From NCBI GenBank assembly GCA_025355225.1, contig JANYAB010000520.1, forward strand, positions 1 to 12,125: DNA of 12,125 bases, written 5' to 3'. Position numbers and translations under genes: made by a program. Shown piece by piece: positions 1 through 6,831 of this stretch (position 1 is the stretch's first letter; each line of letters opens with the position of its first letter). The stretch is from Bacteroidota bacterium (GTDB lineage Bacteria; Bacteroidota; Bacteroidia; Sphingobacteriales; Sphingobacteriaceae). Under the pieces are notes generated by a model. It worked only from the letters and a program-made list of their open reading frames with translations, was not told the origin of the DNA and did no database searches.

Positions 1-642
1 GTGCTGCAATGGCTACCCTCCGTTTCCACTTATAACCTGGGGTCCCTTCAGTCATCGGCCGCGATATCTGTTTTAGGATATGATACTGTTGCAACAACCT
101 ACACCAAACCCGTTATCGCAAAAACGCTGAGCTTTAACAGCCCGCTTTCTTCTTTTCCGCTTGATCTATCATCGCTTGATCCGGGGAAATATTCATTGAC
201 TGTAAACGGTGTGCAGCAATGGATATACATTAATGATGAATTGGGGGGCGGCAACGTATTTGCAGTGATCGATATCTTCAATGATGCCGCACCTGCCTCG
301 TGCCAATTGGTTACCGCTGGCCAGGTATTGACGTCGCCCACTTATTCCATTTACTTTTTAAACCGGGCTACCATTTGGAAATATACTTTGGTGAGCACCA
401 CGGCAGGCACCATCCAGGACGCTTTAAATACCTATCAGTTTAATAATACCGCAAATACCACGGTCCCAAGTACATTCATATCGCAGACACCTATACCGTT
501 AAGCGACCAGGCACTAAAATTAACTTTAACGCTAAATACTAATTCGTATTCCCCAATAGCTTGCGCCGATCCGCAGAGACTTACCAGCATCACACAGGCA
601 GGGGACATTTATTCGTGTTCGGAAATTTTTCTTAATTATTAA
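1..642 (+). CDS. Unrecognised beta-rich protein upstream of the sheath (probably 5'-truncated by window edge)
   Basis: I do not recognise this protein's family. The reading frame is open from the first base; the initial GTG may be an internal valine, so the true start is probably outside the window. The 213 visible residues are rich in Thr, Ser, Asn and beta-branched residues and have no membrane segment. Features that look family-like are a turn-rich stretch at about 59-70 (LDPGKYSLTVNG), then WIYINDE (74-80), and an aromatic/basic block at about 115-130 (YSIYFLNRATIWKYTL). Four cysteines (101, 188, 206 and one Cys-containing neighbourhood near the C-terminus around 204-208) sit mostly in the C-terminal part. 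The stop codon lies 19 nt before the sheath gene, so the two are probably co-transcribed and this is likely an accessory or structural CIS component. In related loci a tail-terminator gene (Afp16/DUF4255) often sits near the sheath, but this sequence does not look like that family to me. Reality of the gene is likely; function is unknown. Confidence 0.7.
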   Translation: MLQWLPSVSTYNLGSLQSSAAISVLGYDTVATTYTKPVIAKTLSFNSPLSSFPLDLSSLDPGKYSLTVNGVQQWIYINDELGGGNVFAVIDIFNDAAPASCQLVTAGQVLTSPTYSIYFLNRATIWKYTLVSTTAGTIQDALNTYQFNNTANTTVPSTFISQTPIPLSDQALKLTLTLNTNSYSPIACADPQRLTSITQAGDIYSCSEIFLNY

Positions 643-661
643 AAATTAAAACCATTGATGT

Positions 662-2677
662 ATGTCACAGTTCAACGAAAGCACAATTCAAACTCCAGGG
701 GTTTATGTGAACGAAATTCCATCATTTCCGCCATCGATCGCGCAGGTGGCCACTGCTGTTCCGGCATTTATTGGATACACACAGATTGCCACTGTAAACG
801 GTAAGAGTGTAATAAACCAGGCGGTACGTATTTCGTCGCTTGTACAATATGCGCAGTATTTCGGGGGGGCATTTCCTGATCTTACAGCAACGGTTACGCT
901 TAACCCGGATAATAGTGTAAACGATGTAATTATAGCGCCCAAGTACCAGTTATATAATGCGGTAACCATGTTTTTTAACCATGGCGGGGTTAACTGTTAT
1001 ATTATTTCTGTAGGCATATATCCGGAAACCTTAAATCCTCCGGGGGCTATCGCCTTTACTGATTTTATTAATCCCGGACAAAATTTATGTTTAGAGGTGC
1101 TGCGCAAGGAAGATGAACCTACATTAATTGTAATACCAGATGCTATTTTATTGAAGATCAACGAGTTTAATCAGCTTTCTACAGCATCACTTAAGGTGTG
1201 CTCAGATCTGCAGGACAGGTTTACCATATTGGATATATTTAATGGCGACCAGCAAAGAACTTTTGATAATGCCGATGTGATAACCGTTTTCAGGACCGGG
1301 ATAGGATCATCCAATCTTAATTACGGGGCGGCATATTATCCATGGCTGCGTTCAAGCCTCAGTTATACGTTTGCCTATCAGAATATTACGCTGCAAAAGC
1401 CGGCCGGAACGAATATTAAAGCCAAGGACATCATCCTTAGTAACCCGGCTTTAACGCAGTTGGACAAAGCGGTAAGCGATTTGGTTACCGTTATTAATCC
1501 ATTTGTAAAAACGCCCGCTTTTCCGGCCCCGTTAAATGTGGCCCCTTATACCGGGCCTATTACCAGTGGCTACGGATTAATACCTGCTGATGCAAGTGAA
1601 CTAAGCAACAAAGTATTATACATTCAGGACTTGCTGGTAGGCTTTATCGGCTTAAATGGATCATTTACGGATAACGATCCGGCAAACACCAATAACACAA
1701 AAATAATTCACAGCAATTATATCAGAACAGGAACCTCGGCTACAGATCTTTCACCCATTGAACAATTAATTGCAGAATTAAAATTACTTGATGAGAGTTA
1801 TCCGGTACCGCCCCCCGGAGGTATAGGAGCTGTGATACCAGCTGATTTTGCCGGCTATCCGGATGTTGCCGCAATTGTGGCTGATCCAACAATTTATGGA
1901 ACCCCGGCACCTGCTAATGAGGCTGCTGCGGCGCTGTTTATCAGGCCGAGGTTTGCAAACCTGTATTCGAACGTTGTTAATATGATCATGGCATTCACTG
2001 CCGAGGTTAACCTCCGTATCAGCAGCCTCGAAATTCAGCTGACTAACTCAAGCGCTATTTTCGGCAATATATCTACAGCTATTCAAAACCAGGGTATCGT
2101 AGTACCGCCAAGCGGTGCTATTGCCGGTGTATATGCCTCCGTAGATGGAACCCGCGGGGTTTGGAAAGCTCCGGCAAATGTGAGCCTCAATACGGTAATT
2201 GAACCCATGGTAAACATTGATGACAATGAACAGGGCGACCTGAACATTGATACCGATGCGGGCAAATCAATAAATGCCATCCGTGCCTTCACCGGTAAAG
2301 GAATACTGGTTTGGGGTGCGCGTACCCTCGATGGAAACAGTAATGACTTCAGGTACATATCCGTGCGCCGGTTTTATATCATGGTAGAGGAATCGGTAAA
2401 GAAAGCTGCTATGCAATTTGTATTTGAACCCAATGATGGCAATACATGGGTACGTATACGTGCGATGATAGAAAATTACCTCACCAACCTGTGGCGTTTA
2501 GGCGCACTGGCAGGTCCAAAACCCGAAGTGGCATTCTATGTAAAGGTAGGCTTGGGGCAAACCATGACATTTGATGATATCCTTAACGGAAAAATGATTG
2601 TTGAGATAGGCATGGCACCGGTTCGTCCTGCTGAGTTTATCATCCTGCGTTTTTCACAAATACAGCAGCAAGCCTAA
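662..2677 (+). CDS. Contractile sheath protein (Afp2-4/Pvc2-4-like, phage tail sheath family), with a large central insertion
   Basis: This is the sheath that surrounds the tube and contracts to fire the particle. The N-terminus has the family signature TPGVYVNEIPS (about 11-21) followed by a hydrophobic 'VPAFIGYT' strand. The conserved core follows: YGAAYYPWL at 221-229, then VPPSGAIAGVYASVDGTRG starting at 481 and VWKAPAN ending at 506. The C-terminal domain (about 560-671) contains ISVRRFYIMVEESVKKA, an FEPND..TW segment and a terminal VRPAEFIILRFSQ strand; this end makes the inter-subunit beta-strand mesh in known sheaths. At 671 residues it is longer than the roughly 350-500 residues I know for Afp/PVC and many phage sheaths; the excess is the approximately 250 residues between 230 and 480. 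The ATG follows an A/T-rich leader with no Shine-Dalgarno, as usual in Bacteroidota. Unlike T6SS, the sheath is one polypeptide rather than TssB plus TssC. Only one sheath gene is in view; others could lie outside. Confidence 0.96.
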   Translation: MSQFNESTIQTPGVYVNEIPSFPPSIAQVATAVPAFIGYTQIATVNGKSVINQAVRISSLVQYAQYFGGAFPDLTATVTLNPDNSVNDVIIAPKYQLYNAVTMFFNHGGVNCYIISVGIYPETLNPPGAIAFTDFINPGQNLCLEVLRKEDEPTLIVIPDAILLKINEFNQLSTASLKVCSDLQDRFTILDIFNGDQQRTFDNADVITVFRTGIGSSNLNYGAAYYPWLRSSLSYTFAYQNITLQKPAGTNIKAKDIILSNPALTQLDKAVSDLVTVINPFVKTPAFPAPLNVAPYTGPITSGYGLIPADASELSNKVLYIQDLLVGFIGLNGSFTDNDPANTNNTKIIHSNYIRTGTSATDLSPIEQLIAELKLLDESYPVPPPGGIGAVIPADFAGYPDVAAIVADPTIYGTPAPANEAAAALFIRPRFANLYSNVVNMIMAFTAEVNLRISSLEIQLTNSSAIFGNISTAIQNQGIVVPPSGAIAGVYASVDGTRGVWKAPANVSLNTVIEPMVNIDDNEQGDLNIDTDAGKSINAIRAFTGKGILVWGARTLDGNSNDFRYISVRRFYIMVEESVKKAAMQFVFEPNDGNTWVRIRAMIENYLTNLWRLGALAGPKPEVAFYVKVGLGQTMTFDDILNGKMIVEIGMAPVRPAEFIILRFSQIQQQA

Positions 2678-2725
2678 CAATTTGAGTTTTAACTAATCAG
2701 TTCATCTTCTTTAAAAATAAATATT
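2678..2725 (+). promoter_or_regulatory. A/T-rich leader of the main tube gene
   Basis: This 48-nt gap is one of the longer gaps in the cluster and ends in an A/T-rich run directly before the ATG, with no Shine-Dalgarno. In Bacteroidota such leaders favour ribosome loading. The tube protein is needed in many copies, so stronger translation here would make sense; that is inference. I see no convincing Bacteroidota promoter pair and no hairpin. Confidence 0.3.
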
Positions 2726-3157
2726 ATGGCTAATTACCCACTTCCGAAGTTCCATTTTAGTGTTGACTGGGGCGGTACACGCATCGGTTTTACTGACGTT
2801 AGCGGACTTGACATAACCAATGATATCATTGAATACCGTGACGGCGCGAGTCCGGAATATCACAAAATAAAAATGCCCGGACAGCGCAAATTCAGTAACA
2901 TATCGCTAAAACGCGGGGTATTTAAATCAGACAACGACTTTTATAACTGGTTCAACACGATAAACATGAACACGGTTGAACGGCGGGATATCACGATCAG
3001 CCTGTTAGACGAAACACTGGCACCCGTTGTAGTATGGAAAATTAAAAATGCGTGGCCAACCAAGGTCACTTCCACCGATCTGAAAGCCGATGGGAATGAA
3101 GTGGCTATTGAGACCCTTGAACTGGCACACGAAGGATTAACCATACAAAATGAATAA
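2726..3157 (+). CDS. Inner tube protein (Afp1/Pvc1-like, T4 gp19 family)
   Basis: This is the main tube subunit, which in this family stacks as hexameric rings inside the sheath and forms the channel delivered on firing. The 143 residues match the usual length of about 140-150. The start is typical (MANYPLPKFHFSVDW), followed by the tube-family block FTDVSGLDITNDIIEYRDG (22-40), then KMPGQRKFSNISLKRG (49-64), a helix with the pattern FYNWFNTIN (72-80), a RRDITISLLDE strand (86-96), and a C-terminal strand in which ALETLEL-like residues (VAIETLELAHEG, 126-137) close the barrel. It follows the sheath and precedes a second tube paralogue by 2 nt, which is the standard eCIS tube arrangement. Assignment as the major rather than the minor tube protein rests on its compact length and its position next to the sheath. 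Confidence 0.95.
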   Translation: MANYPLPKFHFSVDWGGTRIGFTDVSGLDITNDIIEYRDGASPEYHKIKMPGQRKFSNISLKRGVFKSDNDFYNWFNTINMNTVERRDITISLLDETLAPVVVWKIKNAWPTKVTSTDLKADGNEVAIETLELAHEGLTIQNE

Positions 3158-3159
3158 GC

Positions 3160-3684
3160 ATGTTTGATTATCCTTTTACCGGGTTTCACTTCCTGGTGGT
3201 ATTTGAAATATTTCCGCAGGTGCCTAACGACGCTCGTTTCCAGGATGTTACCGGCCTAAGTGTGGATGTAAACCTGGATACCTACAATGAAGGCGGCGAG
3301 AACCGTTTTGTGCACCGACTGCCGGGACGAAGCAAATACAGTGACCTGGTTTTGAAACGGGGAATGACATTGGTATCAGGAGTTACCGCCTGGTGCCAGG
3401 ACTCGATCGAAAATTTCAATTATCAGCCCACTAACATGCTTATTTCTTTGCTAAACGAGCAGCATTTACCGGTATCGTCCTGGTATATAGTGAATGCCAT
3501 CCCGATTAAATATGATATTTCGGGCTTAAATGCCGAGCAGGGCCAGATCGTGATCGAGTCGATGACACTCCGGTACGAATATTATAAATCGCTGAATTTA
3601 TCGGCGGCCGTATCCGCCGGTATCGGTGCGGTGGCCAGCCTGCTTGGTGGTGCAAGCGCAACGGCAAGTATATCGGTGCCTTAG
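3160..3684 (+). CDS. Second tube protein (Afp5/Pvc5-like, gp19 family) with an Ala/Gly-rich C-terminal tail
   Basis: This is a paralogue of the preceding tube protein. It keeps the same order of blocks: FPFTGFHF-like start (MFDYPFTGFHFLVVF), FQDVTGLSVDVNLDTYNEGG (27-46), HRLPGRSKYSDLVLKRGM (52-69), WCQDSIENF helix, ISLLNE (95-100) and a closing IVIESMTLRYEYY strand (130-142). In Afp/PVC particles the equivalent protein forms the tube ring nearest the spike, adapting tube to baseplate. Here it is 174 residues, and about 29 residues (146-174) after the last conserved strand form a small-residue, hydrophobic tail (AAVSAGIGAVASLLGGASA). That tail could lie in the tube lumen or contact the adaptor, but it is not explained by the core fold. 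The start is 2 nt after the previous stop, suggesting translational coupling. Confidence 0.93.
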   Translation: MFDYPFTGFHFLVVFEIFPQVPNDARFQDVTGLSVDVNLDTYNEGGENRFVHRLPGRSKYSDLVLKRGMTLVSGVTAWCQDSIENFNYQPTNMLISLLNEQHLPVSSWYIVNAIPIKYDISGLNAEQGQIVIESMTLRYEYYKSLNLSAAVSAGIGAVASLLGGASATASISVP

Positions 3685-3721
3685 AATTATATTCTCAAAC
3701 CAACTATTAAATACTGAAAGC

Positions 3722-3880
3722 ATGCCAGTAGAGATTCGAGAATTGCAAATTACAACCACTGTTCAGGATAGTGGCAACACACCGTCTTCTCCCGGAGTTT
3801 CTTCCGCAAGTAACGAGGATATGATTGCTAAATGTGTAGAACAGGTACTTGAAATTTTAAAAGAAAAATCTGAACGCTGA
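3722..3880 (+). CDS. Small Afp6/Pvc6-like protein (DUF5908 family)
   Basis: This is a 52-residue protein. It starts with MPVEIRELQITTTVQD, which matches the 'MPxEIREL.I...V' opening I know for the short DUF5908 proteins of eCIS loci. A Ser/Pro/Gly-rich linker (about 17-30) follows, then a C-terminal amphipathic helix (EDMIAKCVEQVLEILKEKSER). I chose the ATG at 3722 rather than the longer open frame from 3626: the upstream part would overlap the previous gene by almost 60 nt and encodes a sequence with no family character, while the short form begins exactly at the family motif. Its gene sits between the second tube and the LysM adaptor, as afp6 does. The role is not well defined in the family; it may be a small chaperone-like or assembly factor. 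The stop codon overlaps the next start by 1 nt (TGATG). Confidence 0.88.
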   Translation: MPVEIRELQITTTVQDSGNTPSSPGVSSASNEDMIAKCVEQVLEILKEKSER

Positions 3881-4602
3881 TGAGCCTGGGAGAATTAAAA
3901 AAAATGAAACTGGTTGCTTATAGTGATTCCAGTTTCAAACCAGCATCAAAAACATCTGACGAATACGAGGTACTCATCAACCCCGAGTCGTACGCGATTA
4001 GTTATGGGACGCAGCTTAATCAAAAAAGTGCCCAGGGTGCAAGCGAGAGCCTTACTTCTGTTAACAAACGGGCGCCGCAGTCTATCACCTTTAAGTTTTT
4101 GTTTGATGGTACCGGTGTTATTAAAAGAGGGGGCGGGGGACTATTATCAGGTTTAGCTGTGCCGGGATTGCCTGCCGATAAACCAGACGTGATCAAGGAT
4201 TTCCACGATTTCAAAAAAGTGGTTTATAACTATTCCGGCGGTACCCACCAGCCACGTTTTGTGCAACTGTCGTGGGGACCCCTGATCTATAATTGTCAGC
4301 TGATACGCATGACACTCACTTTTAAGCTGTTTAGCCCTGACGGAACCCCTATACGAGCGGAAGCTGATTGTACTTTCCAGGAAGCGATCAATCAGGATAA
4401 GCTCAGCCTTATTGAAAACCGGCTGTCCCCGGATCTTACCCACGTACGGACCGTTACCGAAGGGGATACCTTGCCACTGCTTTGCTACCGGGAATACGGC
4501 GACAGTAAATACTATTACCAGGTTGGACAGTACAACGGGCTTACAGATTTTAAAACTTTAACACCGGGGACAAAACTTGTTTTCCCCCCAATAGCCAAAT
4601 AA
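3880..4602 (+). CDS. LysM-domain tube/baseplate adaptor (Afp7/Pvc7-like, CIS tube protein)
   Basis: This protein joins the spike to the tube in eCIS particles, similar to gp53/gp54-type adaptors that embed a LysM fold. The N-terminal part (about 10-175) has the CIS-tube pattern: LVAYSDSSFK, then EYEVLINPESYAISYG (28-43), SITFKFLFDGTGV (68-80), FKKVVYNYSG..HQPRFVQLSWGPLIYNCQL (111-141), and FSPDGTPIRAEADCTFQE (151-168). The C-terminal LysM runs from about 190 to 238 (TVTEGDTLPLLCYREYGDSK ... NGLTDFKTLTPGTKLVFPP). LysM here is structural, not necessarily peptidoglycan binding. At 240 residues the length is normal. It overlaps the preceding gene by 1 nt and lies 3 nt before the spike gene, so expression is probably coupled. 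A second ATG at 3904 is possible as the start, but the first is supported by the overlap. Confidence 0.93.
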   Translation: MSLGELKKMKLVAYSDSSFKPASKTSDEYEVLINPESYAISYGTQLNQKSAQGASESLTSVNKRAPQSITFKFLFDGTGVIKRGGGGLLSGLAVPGLPADKPDVIKDFHDFKKVVYNYSGGTHQPRFVQLSWGPLIYNCQLIRMTLTFKLFSPDGTPIRAEADCTFQEAINQDKLSLIENRLSPDLTHVRTVTEGDTLPLLCYREYGDSKYYYQVGQYNGLTDFKTLTPGTKLVFPPIAK

Positions 4603-4605
4603 AAT

Positions 4606-6402
4606 ATGCCATTAAGCCAAACATTACCCGGAACTCAAAATACAGACCTCGTCACCTTTACTATAAAGGTTAACGGGACTGCCCTGAGCGTAAGCTATCA
4701 GGTGGTTTCGATCAATGTTACTAAGGAGATCAACCGCATCCCCATGGCTAAACTGGTAATATATGATGGCGATGCTGCCGCACAGGATTTTGCAGTAAGC
4801 AACGAAACAACCTTTGTGCCAGGTGCGGAAATAGAAGTTGCAGCAGGATACCATTCGGACGAAGCAACCATTTTTAGCGGGATAATTTTAAGGCACAGTT
4901 TAAAAATAAGGAATAACTCATCACCCGTTTTAATCCTGGATTGCCGCGATAAAGCGGTGAAAATGACCGTGGCCCGCAAAAACAAATATTTTTATGATAG
5001 CAAGGATAGTGATGCGGCCGAAGAAATTATAGGCACCTATGGATTGGATAGCGATATTGAAGATACCAGTGCGCAATTGGAATCCATTGTACAATACGAT
5101 TGTACCGATTGGGATTTTATCGTATCGCGCATGGAATCCAATGGTAAGTTGTGCACTGTGGATGCCGGGAAAATTACGGCTAAGAAACCCGACTTCAGCA
5201 CAGCTACCGTTCTTGATGCGGTGTTTGGCGCAACCATTCTTGAGTTTGATGCGGATATTGACGCGCGTAACCAATATCAAAGCCTCGTCGCCAAAACCTG
5301 GGATTATTCAAACCAGGCTATTACCACAGCAAATGCCGCGGAACCCGGATTTGATGAAAATGGTAATATTTCGAGCAGTGACCTGGGCGATGTGCTGAGC
5401 ATAGCTGAATATGACCTGTATTCGGGCGAAGATGTTACAGAGAATGAACTTCAGAATTTGGCTGATTCGAGGTTGTTGAAAGCACGCATGTCGCGTTGCC
5501 GTGGCAGGGTACGTTTTCGCGGATTCGGCGGCTCCTTAAATCCCGGCGACCTGATCAATATCGGTGGCGTAGGTGATCGCTTTAACGGGAAAGTATTTGT
5601 ATCGGGTGTAAGGCACGAGATTGTTGAAGGCAACTGGAATACGGATGTGCAGTTTGGCCTGTCGAACGAATTGTTTTCAAAGCAGCCCGAAGTACATTCA
5701 TCGCCGGCTGTGGATATGCTTCCAGCCATACAGGGCCTGCAGATAGGCGTCGTTACTGATCTTGAAAATGACCCCGACAGTCAGGACCGTATTCGGGTAA
5801 GGCTTCCGATAATTGATGCAGGCGAGGATGGTATATGGACGCGCATTGCCTGCCTTGATGCCGGCAATAACCGCGGTACTTTTTTCCGCCCCGAGGTGGG
5901 TGACGAAGTGATCGTGGGATTCTTGAACAATGATCCCCGGCACCCTGTGGTATTGGGTATGTTAAACAGCAGTGCCAAACCTGCGCCCTTGCAGGGTTCT
6001 AACCAGAACGATGAAAAGGGGTATACGTCGCGCAGCGGTATGAAAATGATCTTTAATGATTCAGAAAAATCTTTAAAGATAGAAACGCCTGCCGGAAAAA
6101 AGGTAACTATAAGCGAGCAGGACGGGGTGATGAAGTTAGAGGATGAGAACGGCAACACGATCACGATGGATTCATCAGCGATCAGTTTAGAGAGCGGGGC
6201 CGATATTAAGTTAAAGGCTACAGGAGACTTGACCATAGAGGCGGTAAACATTACGTTAAGCCCCTCATCAAGTTTTTCGCTGAGTGCAGGCGGTACATCC
6301 ATCAGTGCAGACGGCGGCAGTGCCTCTATATCCTCACCATCGGTAAGCGTACAAGGCTCAGGCACAGCGACTATTAAAGGTGGTGTAGTGATGATTAATT
6401 GA
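4606..6402 (+). CDS. VgrG-like spike protein (Afp8/Pvc8-like, gp27-gp5 fusion)
   Basis: This is the central spike that pierces the target envelope; it acts as a trimer at the baseplate centre. The N-terminal gp27-like part covers about residues 15-350: an 'INVTKEINRIPMAKLVIYDG' opening, FVPGAEIEVAAGY (70-82), IFSGIIL.HSL (89-99), YDCTDWDFIVSRMESNGK (164-181) and LNPGDLINIGGVGDRFNGKV (311-330). The gp5 OB-fold covers about 375-455, with IGVVTDLENDPDSQDRIRVRLP (379-401), a GIWTRIA turn, FFRPEVGDEVIVGFLNNDPR (426-445) and HPVVLGMLN. From about 465 to 598 is a needle with short beta repeats, Ser/Gly-rich towards the end, closing with KGGVVMIN, the usual kind of end for eCIS spikes. No lysozyme domain as in T4 gp5 and no C-terminal effector extension are present. 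The length of 598 is ordinary for VgrG-like proteins. Its stop codon lies inside the first TTGATT unit of the following repeat block. Confidence 0.96.
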   Translation: MPLSQTLPGTQNTDLVTFTIKVNGTALSVSYQVVSINVTKEINRIPMAKLVIYDGDAAAQDFAVSNETTFVPGAEIEVAAGYHSDEATIFSGIILRHSLKIRNNSSPVLILDCRDKAVKMTVARKNKYFYDSKDSDAAEEIIGTYGLDSDIEDTSAQLESIVQYDCTDWDFIVSRMESNGKLCTVDAGKITAKKPDFSTATVLDAVFGATILEFDADIDARNQYQSLVAKTWDYSNQAITTANAAEPGFDENGNISSSDLGDVLSIAEYDLYSGEDVTENELQNLADSRLLKARMSRCRGRVRFRGFGGSLNPGDLINIGGVGDRFNGKVFVSGVRHEIVEGNWNTDVQFGLSNELFSKQPEVHSSPAVDMLPAIQGLQIGVVTDLENDPDSQDRIRVRLPIIDAGEDGIWTRIACLDAGNNRGTFFRPEVGDEVIVGFLNNDPRHPVVLGMLNSSAKPAPLQGSNQNDEKGYTSRSGMKMIFNDSEKSLKIETPAGKKVTISEQDGVMKLEDENGNTITMDSSAISLESGADIKLKATGDLTIEAVNITLSPSSSFSLSAGGTSISADGGSASISSPSVSVQGSGTATIKGGVVMIN

Positions 6403-6525
6403 TTGGGTTGGTGATGGTTGATTAGGTTGATTGGGTGAGTAGTTGATTGTAAAATAAGTTGATTGAGCAAGATGGTTGATTAGTAAGCAAAAAAACTTAA
6501 TCAACTTAATTCAACTCAATCAACC
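6399..6525. repeat. TTGATT/AATCAA interspersed repeat block between spike and PAAR genes
   Basis: Six TTGATT units start at 6399, 6418, 6427, 6443, 6459 and 6476, most preceded by GG or AG. They are followed by inverted AATCAA units at 6499 and 6518 and a degenerate one (AATTCAA) at 6508. The block fills essentially all of the 137-nt gap, and its first unit contains the TGA stop of the spike gene. Composition changes from the mixed coding sequence to a G/T-rich half followed by an A/C-rich half. I associate blocks of this type with intergenic repeats in Sphingobacteriaceae genomes; that link is from memory and not tested here. Confidence 0.75.
6458..6524 (+). other. Imperfect long hairpin within the repeat block
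   Basis: An outer stem pairs GTTGATTGAG (6458-6467) with CTCAATCAAC (6515-6524), a perfect 10 bp match. An inner stem pairs GTTGATTA (6475-6482) with TAATCAAC (6498-6505), 8 bp, enclosing a 15-nt loop. Unpaired 7- and 9-nt segments separate the two stems. No T tract follows on the + strand; the A tract after it would be a T tract on the - strand. It may act as an mRNA stability or partial attenuation element between the upstream and downstream halves of the operon; this is inference. Confidence 0.55.
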
Positions 6526-6539
6526 AAAAATTAAATAAT

Positions 6540-6830
6540 ATGCCCTTTGCAGCACGAGTTTCAGATATGCATGTATGTCCAATGGTTACCGTATTGGTTC
6601 CCCATGTGGGCGGCCCTATCCTTCCGCCGGGAAGCCCGACGGTGTTGATCGGTGGGTTACCTGCGGCATGTTTGGGTGATATGTGCACCTGCGTAGGTCC
6701 GCCTGATGTAATTGTAAATGGCTCATCAACAGTTTTGATCGGCGGGAAGCCGGCCGCGCGTATGGGAGATCCAACGGCGCATGGCGGAACTATAATAATC
6801 GGATGTCCAACAGTAATAATAGGAGGTTAA
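6540..6830 (+). CDS. PAAR-domain spike tip protein (Afp10/Pvc10-like)
   Basis: This protein caps the spike trimer with a sharp cone and usually binds one metal ion. All 96 residues form a PAAR domain: an opening AARVSDMHVCPM (4-15), H22, the PILPPGSPTVLIGGLPAACLGD block (26-47), an internal repeat of the same unit (VNGSSTVLIGGKPAARMGD, 59-77), then THGG-like PTAHGG (78-83) and a closing GCPTVIIGG. The likely metal ligands are among H11, H22, C51 and H81; C13, C44, C49 and C89 are further cysteines. There is no N- or C-terminal extension, so it is not itself an effector fusion. The gene is 137 nt after the spike, beyond the repeat block, and ends 1 nt before the gp25 gene. The order PAAR then gp25 is the reverse of the afp9-afp10 numbering. 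Confidence 0.96.
   Translation: MPFAARVSDMHVCPMVTVLVPHVGGPILPPGSPTVLIGGLPAACLGDMCTCVGPPDVIVNGSSTVLIGGKPAARMGDPTAHGGTIIIGCPTVIIGG
6821..6826 (+). promoter_or_regulatory. Shine-Dalgarno AGGAGG for the gp25-like gene
   Basis: A perfect AGGAGG lies inside the last codons of the PAAR gene, 5 nt before the ATG at 6832. Other starts in this cluster have A/T-rich leaders or overlap with upstream genes and lack such a site. It supports the 6832 start. In Bacteroidota, Shine-Dalgarno pairing is generally little used, so its effect is uncertain, and it may be a chance result of the Gly-Gly codons. Confidence 0.4.
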
Positions 6831-6831
6831 T

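Noticed and set aside
2681..2725. Possible Bacteroidota promoter (TTTG element) before the tube gene
   Set aside because: There is a TTTG at 2681 but no convincing TAnnTTTG partner at the right distance.
3626..3721. Upstream extension of the Afp6-like gene
   Set aside because: It would overlap the second tube gene and the sequence has no similarity to the family, whose members begin at the MPVEIREL motif.
5039..5398. 119-residue + strand frame inside the spike gene
   Set aside because: It is out of frame with the recognised VgrG-like protein and has no recognisable motif.
5781..6470. 229-residue open frame on the minus strand
   Set aside because: It lies wholly antisense to the well-supported spike gene and the repeat block, and its translation shows no family character.
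6399..6525. CRISPR array
   Set aside because: Units are only 6-8 nt, with irregular spacing and both orientations.
6458..6530. Hairpin as an intrinsic terminator for the spike gene
   Set aside because: The stem is imperfect and A/T-rich, and no T tract follows on the + strand; the downstream genes belong to the same machine.
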